Shown here one piece after another: positions 20,012 through 27,345 of a stretch of 64,000 bases of DNA. Both the position numbers and the translations under genes were made by a program. The stretch's first letter is position 1. Each line of letters starts with the position of its first letter. The notes under the pieces were generated by a model that saw nothing but the letters and a program-made list of their open reading frames with translations, was not told where the DNA came from and searched no databases. The stretch comes from Devosia sp. (lineage in GTDB: Bacteria; Pseudomonadota; Alphaproteobacteria; Rhizobiales; Devosiaceae), in contig NZ_JAQGJM010000030.1 of assembly GCF_028290625.1 (NCBI RefSeq), positions 1 through 64,000 of the forward strand. The letters are read 5' to 3'.

Positions 20012-20090
20012 CCACGAACTTATGGCGCGCTCGACCGGCGGAACAAGGATTCCGCCCGGCGTCGCGTCCGACAAAAGGACTGAAGTACCC

Positions 20091-21764
20091 ATGGCTAAAA
20101 ACCAAAGGGACGAACTCGTCTTCGTGCCGCTCGGCGGCGTTGGCGAGATCGGCATGAATATGGGCGCATACGGGTTTGGCCCGGAGCGCTCGCGTAAATG
20201 GATCGTCGTCGATTGCGGCGTTTCGTTCGGTGGGCCAGACCTGCCGGGGATCGAGCTGATCATGGCCAATCCGGAATTCCTCGAAGAGCGCGCCGATGAT
20301 GTGCTGGCGCTGATCCTCACCCACAGCCACGAAGACCATTACGGTGCCGTGCTGGACCTGTGGCCCGGCTTTGAAAAGCCGGTCTATGCCACCCCGTTCA
20401 CCGCAGCCATGCTGGCGGCGAAGCGGGCAGGGGACGGGATCGTCGAAAACGTCGACGTCACCATCATGACGCCAGGCAAGCCGTTCACGGTTGGCCCGTT
20501 CACCATCGAGGCGATCAACGTCGCCCACTCCATCCCCGAGAGCAATGCGCTGTTGATCACCACCCCGATCGGCCGCGTGCTGCATACCGGCGACTGGAAG
20601 CTCGATCCGACGCCAGTCGGCAACAAGCCAACCGATGTCGCGCGGCTGCAGGCCATCGGCGCCGATACCAGCCTGCCGCTGGCGCTGATCTGCGACAGCA
20701 CCAATGCGATGAAGGACGGCGAAAGCCCGAGCGAAGCCGAAGTTGCCGCCAATCTGGCCGCGATGATTGCCGAATCGCCCAACCGCGTCGCCGTGACGAC
20801 CTTCGCGTCGAACGTCGGCCGGGTGATCTCCATCGCCAAGGCCGCCGAAAAGGCCGGCCGCCATGTGGTGATGTCCGGCCGTTCGCTGCACCGCATCACC
20901 GGCATTGCGCGCGAACTCGGCATGCTCGAAGGCTGCCCGCCGCTGCTGGACCAGGATGCCTACCGCACCATTCCGCGCAACAAGATCGTGCTGCTCTGCA
21001 CCGGCAGCCAGGGCGAAGCTCGCGCCGCCATCGCCCGCATCGCACGCGGCGAGCATCCCGTGATCGACCTCACTGCCGGCGACCGGATGATCTTTTCGTC
21101 CTGGGCCATTCCGGGCAATGAGCGTGAAGTCAACGACATCCAGAACATGCTGATCGACAAGGGCGTCGAGGTCATCACGCAGAAGGATGGTCTAGTCCAC
21201 GTCACCGGCCATCCGCGTCGCGAAGAACTCAAGCGCCTCTATGGCTGGCTGAAGCCAGAGGTGCTGGTGCCGGTGCATGGCGAAGCGATGCATCTGATGG
21301 CCCATGCCAAGCTGGGCCGCGAAGAGGGCATTCCCAACGTGATCGACGCCCGCAATGGCGACATGGTCCGCCTGTTCCCCGAGCCAATGGCCTATCCGGC
21401 CGAAGTGCGCACCGGCGAGCTTTATCTCGATGGGCTGGTACTCTGCACCCCCGACGAAAGCGGCGTCAAAGGCCGGCGTCGCCTGTCGTTTGGCGGCCAC
21501 ATCGTGGTCAGCCTCTGCGTCAATGGCAGTGGCCAGGTGGTCTCGGGTCCCGATCTGGTGATCGAAGGCCTGCCCGAAACCGAAGACGAGTCACTGACTG
21601 AACTGGTGGAAAACACCATCGCGGGCGTGCTCAAGAGCGTGCCGCCCAAGCGCCGCAGCGATACTGAAGTGCTGAACTCCGCCTTGTTCAAGGCTGTGCG
21701 CAACGAGGTCAACGCCTATTGGGGCCGCAAGCCGAACGTCTCGGTGTTCGTGCACCGCGTCTAA
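20091..21764 (+). CDS. rnj: ribonuclease J
   Basis: 557 residues from ATG 20091, preceded by AAAAGGA; the open frame extends upstream over the birA end but those residues are not conserved. It is a metallo-beta-lactamase/beta-CASP ribonuclease with endo- and 5'-3' exonuclease activity on mRNA and rRNA. The zinc motif is LTHSHEDHYGAV, further ligands lie in HTGDWKLD and at the HGEAMHL region, and the N terminus opens with the family FVPLGGVGEIGMN. The beta-CASP part and the C-terminal domain (LNSALFKAVRNEVNAYWGRKP) are complete. The nuo-birA-rnj order is conserved in Hyphomicrobiales. Confidence 0.94.
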   Translation: MAKNQRDELVFVPLGGVGEIGMNMGAYGFGPERSRKWIVVDCGVSFGGPDLPGIELIMANPEFLEERADDVLALILTHSHEDHYGAVLDLWPGFEKPVYATPFTAAMLAAKRAGDGIVENVDVTIMTPGKPFTVGPFTIEAINVAHSIPESNALLITTPIGRVLHTGDWKLDPTPVGNKPTDVARLQAIGADTSLPLALICDSTNAMKDGESPSEAEVAANLAAMIAESPNRVAVTTFASNVGRVISIAKAAEKAGRHVVMSGRSLHRITGIARELGMLEGCPPLLDQDAYRTIPRNKIVLLCTGSQGEARAAIARIARGEHPVIDLTAGDRMIFSSWAIPGNEREVNDIQNMLIDKGVEVITQKDGLVHVTGHPRREELKRLYGWLKPEVLVPVHGEAMHLMAHAKLGREEGIPNVIDARNGDMVRLFPEPMAYPAEVRTGELYLDGLVLCTPDESGVKGRRRLSFGGHIVVSLCVNGSGQVVSGPDLVIEGLPETEDESLTELVENTIAGVLKSVPPKRRSDTEVLNSALFKAVRNEVNAYWGRKPNVSVFVHRV

Positions 21765-21796
21765 GCTTTGGCGCGCCGCGCATCCAAAAACGCAGA

Positions 21797-21876
21797 GTCA
21801 TTCCCGCGCAGGCGGGAACCTCTGTTTGCTTGCTGCGGCAAAGAGCAACAGAGGTCCCCGCTTTCGCGGGGATGAC
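21797..21876. repeat. dispersed inverted repeat, family A copy 1
   Basis: Starts GTCATTCCCGCGCAGGCGGG and ends CCCCGCTTTCGCGGGGATGAC, with the inner pair ACCTCTGTT/AACAGAGGT, so it can fold into one long hairpin. A second copy is at 61147-61231. It sits in the rnj-DUF1467 gap and may also act as a transcription terminator or 3' stabiliser for rnj. Type common in Devosia-like genomes as I recall. Confidence 0.8.
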
Positions 21877-21925
21877 CCGGGCGATAGATTGAACTGGGTG
21901 CCTTCCGCGCCATCGGACATAACAA

Positions 21926-22171
21926 ATGCAGATCGGTTCGCTCCTCGCCGTCTATTTCGTCATCTGGTGGCTGTGCTTCATCCTGGTGCTGCCTATCGGC
22001 TCGCGCAGCCAGGCGGAGGCCGGGGAGATCGTCCGCGGCTCAGACCCCGGGGCGCCGGCAGTCCTGCGCATGTGGCCCAAGCTGCTGGCCACCACGCTGC
22101 TTGCCGCGGCAATGACCGCGCTGCTGTTCTGGGGCCTCAGCAATCCGACGCTCAAGGAATATTGGAACTAG
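21926..22171 (+). CDS. DUF1467 family small membrane protein
   Basis: 81 residues with two membrane spans: IGSLLAVYFVIWWLCFILVLPIG at the N terminus and LLATTLLAAAMTALLFWGL near the C terminus. The IWWLCFILVLPIG segment is the hallmark of DUF1467 proteins, found between rnj and proS in many alphaproteobacteria. Function unknown. Between the two helices is a 30-residue polar loop. Methylmalonyl-CoA epimerase, often between rnj and this gene in rhizobia, is not here. Confidence 0.85.
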   Translation: MQIGSLLAVYFVIWWLCFILVLPIGSRSQAEAGEIVRGSDPGAPAVLRMWPKLLATTLLAAAMTALLFWGLSNPTLKEYWN

Positions 22172-22210
22172 GGGCTCGCTTCTGTTCTCTACGCTTCCCC
22201 ACCCACCGTT

Positions 22211-22289
22211 CTTCCCGCGGGCTTGACCCGCGGGCCACTTTCAGTCCGGCACGTGTGATGAGAGGCCCGCGGATCAAGTCCGCGGGAAG
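22211..22289. repeat. dispersed inverted repeat, family B copy 1
   Basis: Left arm CTTCCCGCGGGCTTGACCCG, right arm CGGATCAAGTCCGCGGGAAG, with GGCCACTTTCAG in the left inner flank. Copy 2 is at 30849-30935. It lies between the DUF1467 gene and the convergent YjbR-like gene and could terminate both transcripts. Confidence 0.75.
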
Positions 22290-22361
22290 ACTGCGTGGGT
22301 GGAGGGCGAGTGCCACAGCCGTGCAAATCACTTTGTGAGGCCGAGACCATAGCGGCAGCGT

Positions 22362-22697
22362 TCACCGCGCCCGCTTGCGCGCCACCACTTTTGGCTCGGC
22401 ATGGCGCCAGGCCATTTCCAGCACGGCGCTGAGATCGGCTTCGGTCGCGGCGGGCAGGTAGATGGTGGTCCAGCCCTGCCGGCCCCAGGCATTGTCGAGC
22501 GGCTTGAATATCTCTTCAGCGACGGTGCATTTGAGTTCCTGCTCATCCGGCGTCAGCTTGAGATTGGCGGTCTGGCCATCGCCGGCTAGCGTCACGTAGA
22601 TTCGTGCAACCTTGAACGCGGCGCGGTCGAAATGCGGCGCCTCGGTCGTGCCGGGCAGGGCCAGGGCTAGTCGTCGCAGATCGGCAGCATTGGCCAT
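22362..22697 (-). CDS. MmcQ/YjbR-family protein
   Basis: 111 residues from ATG at 22697, preceded on its strand by TGGAGG with good spacing; longer in-frame starts lack this. The fold is the small alpha/beta CyaY-like domain: ALPGTTEAPHFDRAAFKVARIYVTL near the N terminus and the family WTTIYLPAATEADLSAVLEMAW near the C terminus. Some members bind DNA in vitro; a biological role is not established. The C terminus is basic (VVARKRAR). Lone gene against the direction of its neighbours. Confidence 0.8.
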   Translation of the reverse strand: MANAADLRRLALALPGTTEAPHFDRAAFKVARIYVTLAGDGQTANLKLTPDEQELKCTVAEEIFKPLDNAWGRQGWTTIYLPAATEADLSAVLEMAWRHAEPKVVARKRAR

Positions 22698-22842
22698 TTG
22701 GCCTCCAGGGATAGTGATCAGATGGGCAAGCAGGGCGAGGCTATAGCCATGCGTGCGGCGCGCAGCGTCGGAACTGCGAAAAGTGTAGTTTTGCACACCC
22801 GGTGGGGAATGCCCAAGCCAGAACGTGTAATCGATTGCACAA

Positions 22843-22871
22843 ACAAAAAAGCAGGGCCCAAAGGCCCTGCT
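22843..22871 (-). terminator. intrinsic terminator of the minus-strand small RNA
   Basis: AGCAGGGCC (22850-22858) pairs perfectly with GGCCCTGCT (22863-22871) over a four-base loop. On the minus strand it is followed by TTTTTTGTTTG. There is no minus-strand protein gene upstream to terminate, which argues for a small RNA. Confidence 0.8.
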
Positions 22872-22986
22872 GAATTGAGTTTGTTCGACAATACGCTGGT
22901 CTTAGGCACGCTACGAAAGCGGCAGCCAACGCTCCTCCCTTGACGTTGTCGACGTCCGGCGGTTTGGAACCACCTTTGCTTTATTG
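22843..22986 (-). ncRNA. probable structured small RNA with intrinsic terminator
   Basis: No plausible gene covers this stretch, yet on the minus strand it is full of designed-looking pairing. In 5'-3' order: a 7-bp stem GGTGGTT/AACCGCC (22974-22958), a stem GACGT/ACGTC (22956-22942), a nested hairpin closed by CGTTGG/CCAGCG with an inner CGCT-ttcgt-AGCG (22931-22894), and a strong GC hairpin followed by T6 (22871-22843). A promoter-like pair lies just upstream. The 5' end is inferred from that promoter. Length about 144 nt. I cannot match it to a named RNA family. It would be transcribed divergently from proS. Confidence 0.5.
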
Positions 22987-22992
22987 AGGCAG

Positions 22993-23021
22993 ACCCTAAC
23001 AACAAGAATCGGCCCTGTCAC
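22993..23021 (-). promoter_or_regulatory. candidate promoter of the small RNA
   Basis: On the minus strand GTGACA (23021-23016) is followed after exactly 17 bases by TAGGGT (22998-22993). The -35 is good, the -10 mediocre. Start of transcription would be near 22986. The remaining 23022-23120 is the proS leader, in which I see no clear hexamers. Confidence 0.35.
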
Positions 23022-23120
23022 GCAGATTCTGCATGGCTTGCATGCTTGCCACGGATGGACTTGTAGGATTTCAGTGGGCACTAACAAAAGCCTTGAGTCG
23101 CCGTCTGTTTTGGAGTCGCC

Positions 23121-24470
23121 ATGCGCCTGTCCCGCTACTTCCTCCCTGTACTGCGCGACGTTCCAAAAGAGGCCGAAATCGTCTCGCATCGCCTGATGCT
23201 GCGCGCCGGCATGATCCGCCAGCAGGCCTCCGGCCTCTATTCCTGGCTGCCGCTCGGCTACAAGGTGCTGATGAAGGTGCAGAAGATCATCGAGGAGGAG
23301 CAGAACCGCTCCGGCGCGATCGAACTGCTGATGCCCACCATCCAGTCGGCCGACCTGTGGCGCGAAAGCGGGCGCTACGACGCCTATGGCAAAGAAATGC
23401 TGCGCATCGAGGACCGGCACGAACGCGAATTCCTCTATGGCCCGACCAATGAGGAGATGATCACCGACATCTTCCGCACTTATGTGAAGTCCTACAAGGA
23501 CTTGCCGCTGAACCTGTACCATGTCCAATGGAAGTTCCGCGACGAGGTGCGTCCCCGTTTCGGCACCATGCGCTCGCGCGAATTTTTGATGAAGGACGCC
23601 TATTCCTTCGACCTGACCAAGGAAGACGCGGTCAAGGCCTATGAGCGCATGTTCGTGGCGTACTTGCGCACCTATTCGCGCATGGGCCTGACGGCCATCC
23701 CGATGCGCGCCGATACCGGCCCCATCGGCGGTGATCTGAGCCATGAGTGGATCGTTCTGGCGGACACCGGTGAAAGCGCCGTGTTCTGCGATCGCCGCCT
23801 GCTCGACAAGCCCATTCCGCCCCAGGACATCGACTTCCGCGGCGACCTCAAGCCGGTCTTCGACGACTGGACCTCGCTCTATGCCGCGACCGAAGACATG
23901 GTCGATATGGCCGAGTTCGAGGCGGCGGTTCCAGAGGAACATCGCGTTTCTGCACGCGGTATCGAAGTCGGCCATATTTTCTACTTCGGCACCAAGTATT
24001 CCGAGCCCATGAAGGCGACCGTGACCGGTCCCGACGGCAAGGAAATCATCGTGCATATGGGCTCTTACGGCGTCGGCCCGACCCGCCTCGTCCCTGCGAT
24101 CATCGAAGCGTTCCACGACGAGGCTGGCATTGTGTGGCCGGTCAGCGTTGCGCCGTTCGAGGCCGTGCTGATCAATCTCAAGGCCGGCGACGCCGAATGC
24201 GACGCGGCCTGCACCAAGCTCTACGAAGAGCTGAACGCGGCCGGCATCGACATGCTCTATGACGACCGCGACCAGGGGGCGGGAGCCAAGTTCACCACGG
24301 CCGACCTGATCGGCATTCCCTATCAGTTGATCCTGGGGCCACGCGGCCTGAAATCGGGCGAAGCCGAAATCAAACATCGCAAGAGCGGCGAGCGCGAAAC
24401 CCTGCCGATCGCCGATGCGGTTGCCCGCATCGTAAGCCTGATCGAGCCGCAAAGGCGGAATGACATTTGA
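23121..24470 (+). CDS. proS: prolyl-tRNA synthetase (short alphaproteobacterial type)
   Basis: 449 residues, class II synthetase charging tRNA-Pro. Motif 2 is [26 protein letters not shown] and motif 3 is [24 protein letters not shown] (parts quoted). The roughly 180-residue editing insertion of E. coli ProRS is absent, as is typical of alphaproteobacteria, so mischarged Ala-tRNA-Pro must be cleared by a separate ProX/YbaK protein, not seen here. The C-terminal anticodon domain is complete ([14 protein letters not shown] onward). The stop overlaps the lolC start. Confidence 0.96.
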   Translation: MRLSRYFLPVLRDVPKEAEIVSHRLMLRAGMIRQQASGLYSWLPLGYKVLMKVQKIIEEEQNRSGAIELLMPTIQSADLWRESGRYDAYGKEMLRIEDRHEREFLYGPTNEEMITDIFRTYVKSYKDLPLNLYHVQWKFRDEVRPRFGTMRSREFLMKDAYSFDLTKEDAVKAYERMFVAYLRTYSRMGLTAIPMRADTGPIGGDLSHEWIVLADTGESAVFCDRRLLDKPIPPQDIDFRGDLKPVFDDWTSLYAATEDMVDMAEFEAAVPEEHRVSARGIEVGHIFYFGTKYSEPMKATVTGPDGKEIIVHMGSYGVGPTRLVPAIIEAFHDEAGIVWPVSVAPFEAVLINLKAGDAECDAACTKLYEELNAAGIDMLYDDRDQGAGAKFTTADLIGIPYQLILGPRGLKSGEAEIKHRKSGERETLPIADAVARIVSLIEPQRRNDI

Positions 24471-25840
24471 GCGACGCGGCGGCGCCTGCACTCAATAAGG
24501 GGACGCGCGCGTTTTCGCGTTTCGAATGGATCATCGCCGGCCGCTATCTGCGCGCCCGGCGCAAGGAGGCGTTCATCTCGGTGATCGCCAGCCTGACCAT
24601 GGTGGGCCTCGCCATCGGCGTGGCCACGCTGATCGTCGTCATGTCGGTGATGAACGGCTTTCGCGCCGAGCTGCTGACCAAGATCCTGGGCCTGAACGGG
24701 CACTTCACCGCGTTTCCGATCGAGCGCGAATTCACCGACTACAAGGAAACCATCGCCAATCTGCAAAAGATTCCGGGCGTGGATTTCGCCGTCTATTATG
24801 TCGAAGGTCAGGCGCTGGCTTCGGGCAAGGGCAGTTCCACCGCCCCTGTCTCCGTGCGTGGCATGGATGAGGAAAACCTCAAGAAACTCAAATTGCTTTA
24901 CAACGCCGCCGATCAGGGCGGCTGGGACAACTGGGATACCAGCAAGGGCATCGCCATCGGCTATCGGCTGGCCCAGGCACTGGGTGTGTCGCTCGGCGAC
25001 AGCGTCACCATCATCAATCCCGACGGGGCAATGACGCCGTTCGGCACGACGCCGCAAATCCGCTCCTACCCAGTCAACGTGATCTTCGATCTCGGCATGG
25101 TCGAGTTCGACAGCTTCTACATGTATATGCCGCTGGCGCCGGCGCAGGACTATTTCAAGCTTTACAAGGACGAGCTCAAGCCCGGCCAGAAGCCGCTTGA
25201 TCCGATGGCAACCGACGAGGAAATCGACGCCGCCTACACTCGCGTCGGCCAGGCTTCGGCCGCCGAAATCTTCATCCACGATGCCGACGACATCACCAAT
25301 ATGCGCGCCCGGCTGCAGGCTGATCCGACGACGCGGCCACTGGTGCTGACCGACTGGCAGCAGCGCAACGAGACCTTCTTCTCGGCGCTGCAGGTGGAGC
25401 GGGTGGTGATGTTCACCATCCTCTCGATGATTATCCTGGTGGCGGCGTTCAACATCATTTCCAGCCTGATCATGCTGGTGAAGGACAAAAGCTCCGATAT
25501 CGCCGTGCTGCGCACCATGGGCGCCACGCGTGGCTCGATCATGCGCATCTTCTCCATCACCGGCACCACGATCGGCTTTGTGGGCACGTTGATCGGCGCG
25601 GGACTGGGCCTGCTTATCGCCTCCTACGCCGAGCCGCTGCGCGCATTCCTGTCCAATACGCTGGGTGTGGCGATCTTCCCGCCGGAAATATTCTTCCTGG
25701 CGGAACTGCCCTCCAAGACCGATCCGGTTGAGGTCACCATCGTGATCTGCCTGGCGCTGGGCCTGAGCTTCCTCGCGACGCTGTATCCGGCCTGGCGCGC
25801 CGCCCAATACGACCCCGTCGAGGCCCTGCGTTATGAGTAA
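24467..25840 (+). CDS. lolC: lipoprotein-releasing ABC transporter permease
   Basis: 457 residues from a TTG at 24467 overlapping the proS stop (TTGA). LolC/LolE family: an N-terminal membrane helix with [30 protein letters not shown], a periplasmic MacB-like domain of about 220 residues, then three C-terminal spans ([24 protein letters not shown] and two more). It extracts outer-membrane lipoproteins from the inner membrane and hands them to LolA. A single LolC/E-type gene next to lolD suggests a homodimeric LolF-like transporter, as usual in alphaproteobacteria. Overlaps lolD by eight bases. Confidence 0.94.
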   Translation: MSDAAAPALNKGTRAFSRFEWIIAGRYLRARRKEAFISVIASLTMVGLAIGVATLIVVMSVMNGFRAELLTKILGLNGHFTAFPIEREFTDYKETIANLQKIPGVDFAVYYVEGQALASGKGSSTAPVSVRGMDEENLKKLKLLYNAADQGGWDNWDTSKGIAIGYRLAQALGVSLGDSVTIINPDGAMTPFGTTPQIRSYPVNVIFDLGMVEFDSFYMYMPLAPAQDYFKLYKDELKPGQKPLDPMATDEEIDAAYTRVGQASAAEIFIHDADDITNMRARLQADPTTRPLVLTDWQQRNETFFSALQVERVVMFTILSMIILVAAFNIISSLIMLVKDKSSDIAVLRTMGATRGSIMRIFSITGTTIGFVGTLIGAGLGLLIASYAEPLRAFLSNTLGVAIFPPEIFFLAELPSKTDPVEVTIVICLALGLSFLATLYPAWRAAQYDPVEALRYE

Positions 25841-26519
25841 ACCGCATCTGGTGCTGACCGACGTACATCGCCATTACGGGCAGGGGGACAAGATGGTCCG
25901 CGTGCTTGAGGCCGCCAATCTGACGGTCGAGAGCGGCGAAATGGTCGCGCTGGTGGCGCCCTCGGGTGCCGGCAAATCGACGCTGCTGCATCTGAGCGGG
26001 CTGCTGGAAAGCCCGCAGGGCGGCGAGATCGAGATCATCGGCATCAAGACCAGCAAGCTTGGCGATCGCGGCCGCACCCAGCTGCGCCGCTCGACAGTGG
26101 GCTACGTCTACCAGTTCCATCACCTGTTGCCCGAATTCACGGCGCTGGAGAACGTTTCCATTCCGCAATTGATCGCCGGCCAGTCGCAGGCAGCGGCCGA
26201 CAAGCGCTCGATGGAACTGCTCGACCTGCTCGGTGTCGCGCCGCGAGCCAGCCATCGCCCGGCCGAACTCTCGGGCGGCGAACAGCAGCGCATCGCCATC
26301 GCCCGCGCTGCCGCCAACCACCCCAAGGTGATTTTGGCCGACGAGCCGACCGGCAATCTCGATCCGGAAACCAGCGACCTGGTGTTCGAGGCACTCGGCA
26401 ATCTGATCAAGAACGAAGGCGCGGCGGCCCTGATCGCCACGCACAATCATGATCTCGCTCGGCGCGCCGACCGGATCGTGACGCTCCGCAGCGGGCTGGT
26501 CATCTCCCACACGCTGTAG
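25833..26519 (+). CDS. lolD: lipoprotein-releasing ABC transporter ATPase
   Basis: 228 residues. Walker A is APSGAGKST, the Q-loop is in [18 protein letters not shown] (the family HHLLPEF), the signature is LSGGEQQR, Walker B is [13 protein letters not shown], and the H-loop is ATHNHDLAR. It energises the lipoprotein release by the membrane subunit encoded just upstream. Length and motifs are standard. The facing minus-strand gene ends three bases after its stop. Confidence 0.95.
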   Translation: MSKPHLVLTDVHRHYGQGDKMVRVLEAANLTVESGEMVALVAPSGAGKSTLLHLSGLLESPQGGEIEIIGIKTSKLGDRGRTQLRRSTVGYVYQFHHLLPEFTALENVSIPQLIAGQSQAAADKRSMELLDLLGVAPRASHRPAELSGGEQQRIAIARAAANHPKVILADEPTGNLDPETSDLVFEALGNLIKNEGAAALIATHNHDLARRADRIVTLRSGLVISHTL

Positions 26520-26522
26520 ACG

Positions 26523-26861
26523 CTATTCGTCCTGCATGCTGGCCTTGCGAGCCTGTTCGGCGATCACCGCCAATCGTCGCCGGGCGGTCTTCAATTCAGC
26601 CGTCAGCTTCTGGTTTTCCGCCTTGAGCTGGCGCATCCGGGCCTCGGCAGCCTCGTGATGCTCTATGCCGTATTCGTGGATGCGCTTGACCACGACCTTG
26701 CTCGCGCTGGCTTGCGGATGCTCCAGCAATTCACGCCAGGTGACATCCAGCGTTCCGACCAGCTTGTGCGCGGCCAGTGCCGCCGAGGCCCGTTCGCCGG
26801 CATGCTCCGATCCCAGCATGCCCAGGATCCGGGTGAGCTTGGTCAATGTCGTGGCTTTCAC
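26523..26861 (-). CDS. unknown protein with C-terminal coiled coil
   Basis: 112 residues from a GTG at 26861, chosen because AGGAGG lies seven bases before it; an upstream ATG at 26963 lacks that. Residues 1-50 contain KLTRILGMLGSEHAGERASAALAAHKLV, resembling the start of small proteins in phages and rhizobia that I know only as hypothetical; then a helix WRELLEHP. Residues about 68-108 are a heptad-patterned coiled coil (ARMRQLKAENQKLTAELKTARRRL). It is cytoplasmic and probably oligomeric. It faces lolD and is divergent from the SOS peptide gene. Confidence 0.7.
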   Translation of the reverse strand: MKATTLTKLTRILGMLGSEHAGERASAALAAHKLVGTLDVTWRELLEHPQASASKVVVKRIHEYGIEHHEAAEARMRQLKAENQKLTAELKTARRRLAVIAEQARKASMQDE

Positions 26862-27113
26862 AGCGTCCCTCCTGATGCGTGAGCGGTGGAACCTGATCGC
26901 ACCACACCACAAAAACCAGCGAAATTTCAACAAGGCTGCTGCGTGCCTGGCTCTCTTGCTCACAACGGCGGCTTTGATACTGTAGGGCTATTCCAACACA
27001 GCTTTGGCCTGTCCGTGCTGGCGCGCCTTGTCGCCGCAACGGCACCCGCGAGCCATCTCCTAACGAATTCCTAACCAAACGTCGGCAATCCCCGCTGTGC
27101 ACGCAGTTCTCCA
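26862..27113. other. intergenic region between the coiled-coil gene and the SOS peptide
   Basis: No convincing gene. It should hold the promoter of the minus-strand gene that starts at 26861; I found no clear hexamers. Composition is somewhat AT-richer than the surroundings. Confidence 0.4.
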
Positions 27114-27142
27114 TAGACAGGAACAAATAGCGAACTTATAAG
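27114..27142 (+). promoter_or_regulatory. LexA-controlled promoter (SOS box within the spacer)
   Basis: TAGACA (27114-27119, five of six against TTGACA) and TATAAG (27137-27142, five of six against TATAAT) are separated by exactly 17 bases. The spacer contains GAACAAATAGCGAAC at 27121-27135, a perfect GAAC-N7-GAAC, which is the established LexA site of Rhizobiales and other alphaproteobacteria. Bound LexA would fully block RNA polymerase. The transcript would start near 27149, with a 21-base leader to the small gene at 27170. Confidence 0.88.
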
Positions 27143-27169
27143 AACGTATCGGAAACACAGGAGACGGAA

Positions 27170-27268
27170 ATGCTGACTTTCTTCAAGGATTTCGCTGCGT
27201 TCGTTACTCTCGGCGCCTTCACCGTGGGCTCGCTGACCTGGATGGATGTGCTGACCCGACTCGTGTGA
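27170..27268 (+). CDS. SOS-inducible 32-residue single-span membrane peptide (SidA-like architecture)
   Basis: A 33-codon gene with a good ribosome site (GGAGAC, six bases before ATG). The peptide starts MLTFFKDF, has a hydrophobic span AAFVTLGAFTVGSLTW (residues about 9-24) and ends MDVLTRLV. With one short helix and few charges it should insert in the inner membrane. It is the first gene after a LexA-boxed promoter. In Caulobacter the LexA-controlled SidA, 29 residues and one span, inhibits division through FtsW/FtsN; this peptide matches it in size, topology and control, but I cannot assert sequence homology. dnaE begins 77 bases downstream on the same strand. Confidence 0.75.
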   Translation: MLTFFKDFAAFVTLGAFTVGSLTWMDVLTRLV

Positions 27269-27345
27269 CCCTGTGGATTGCGCGTCGATTTGATTTCGCA
27301 TCGGCGCTGAGGCTGTCACAAGGAGAGCTTCGGTAAAGGACGATC

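Noticed and set aside
21797-22289. Closely spaced repeats suggesting a CRISPR array
   Set aside because: They are two different inverted repeats, not direct repeats with spacers, and no cas gene is nearby.
22741-22929. Minus-strand TTG open frame with a GGAGGA ribosome-like site
   Set aside because: It would translate through the terminator hairpin and T-run and into the YjbR-like gene; the structured-RNA reading explains the stretch better.
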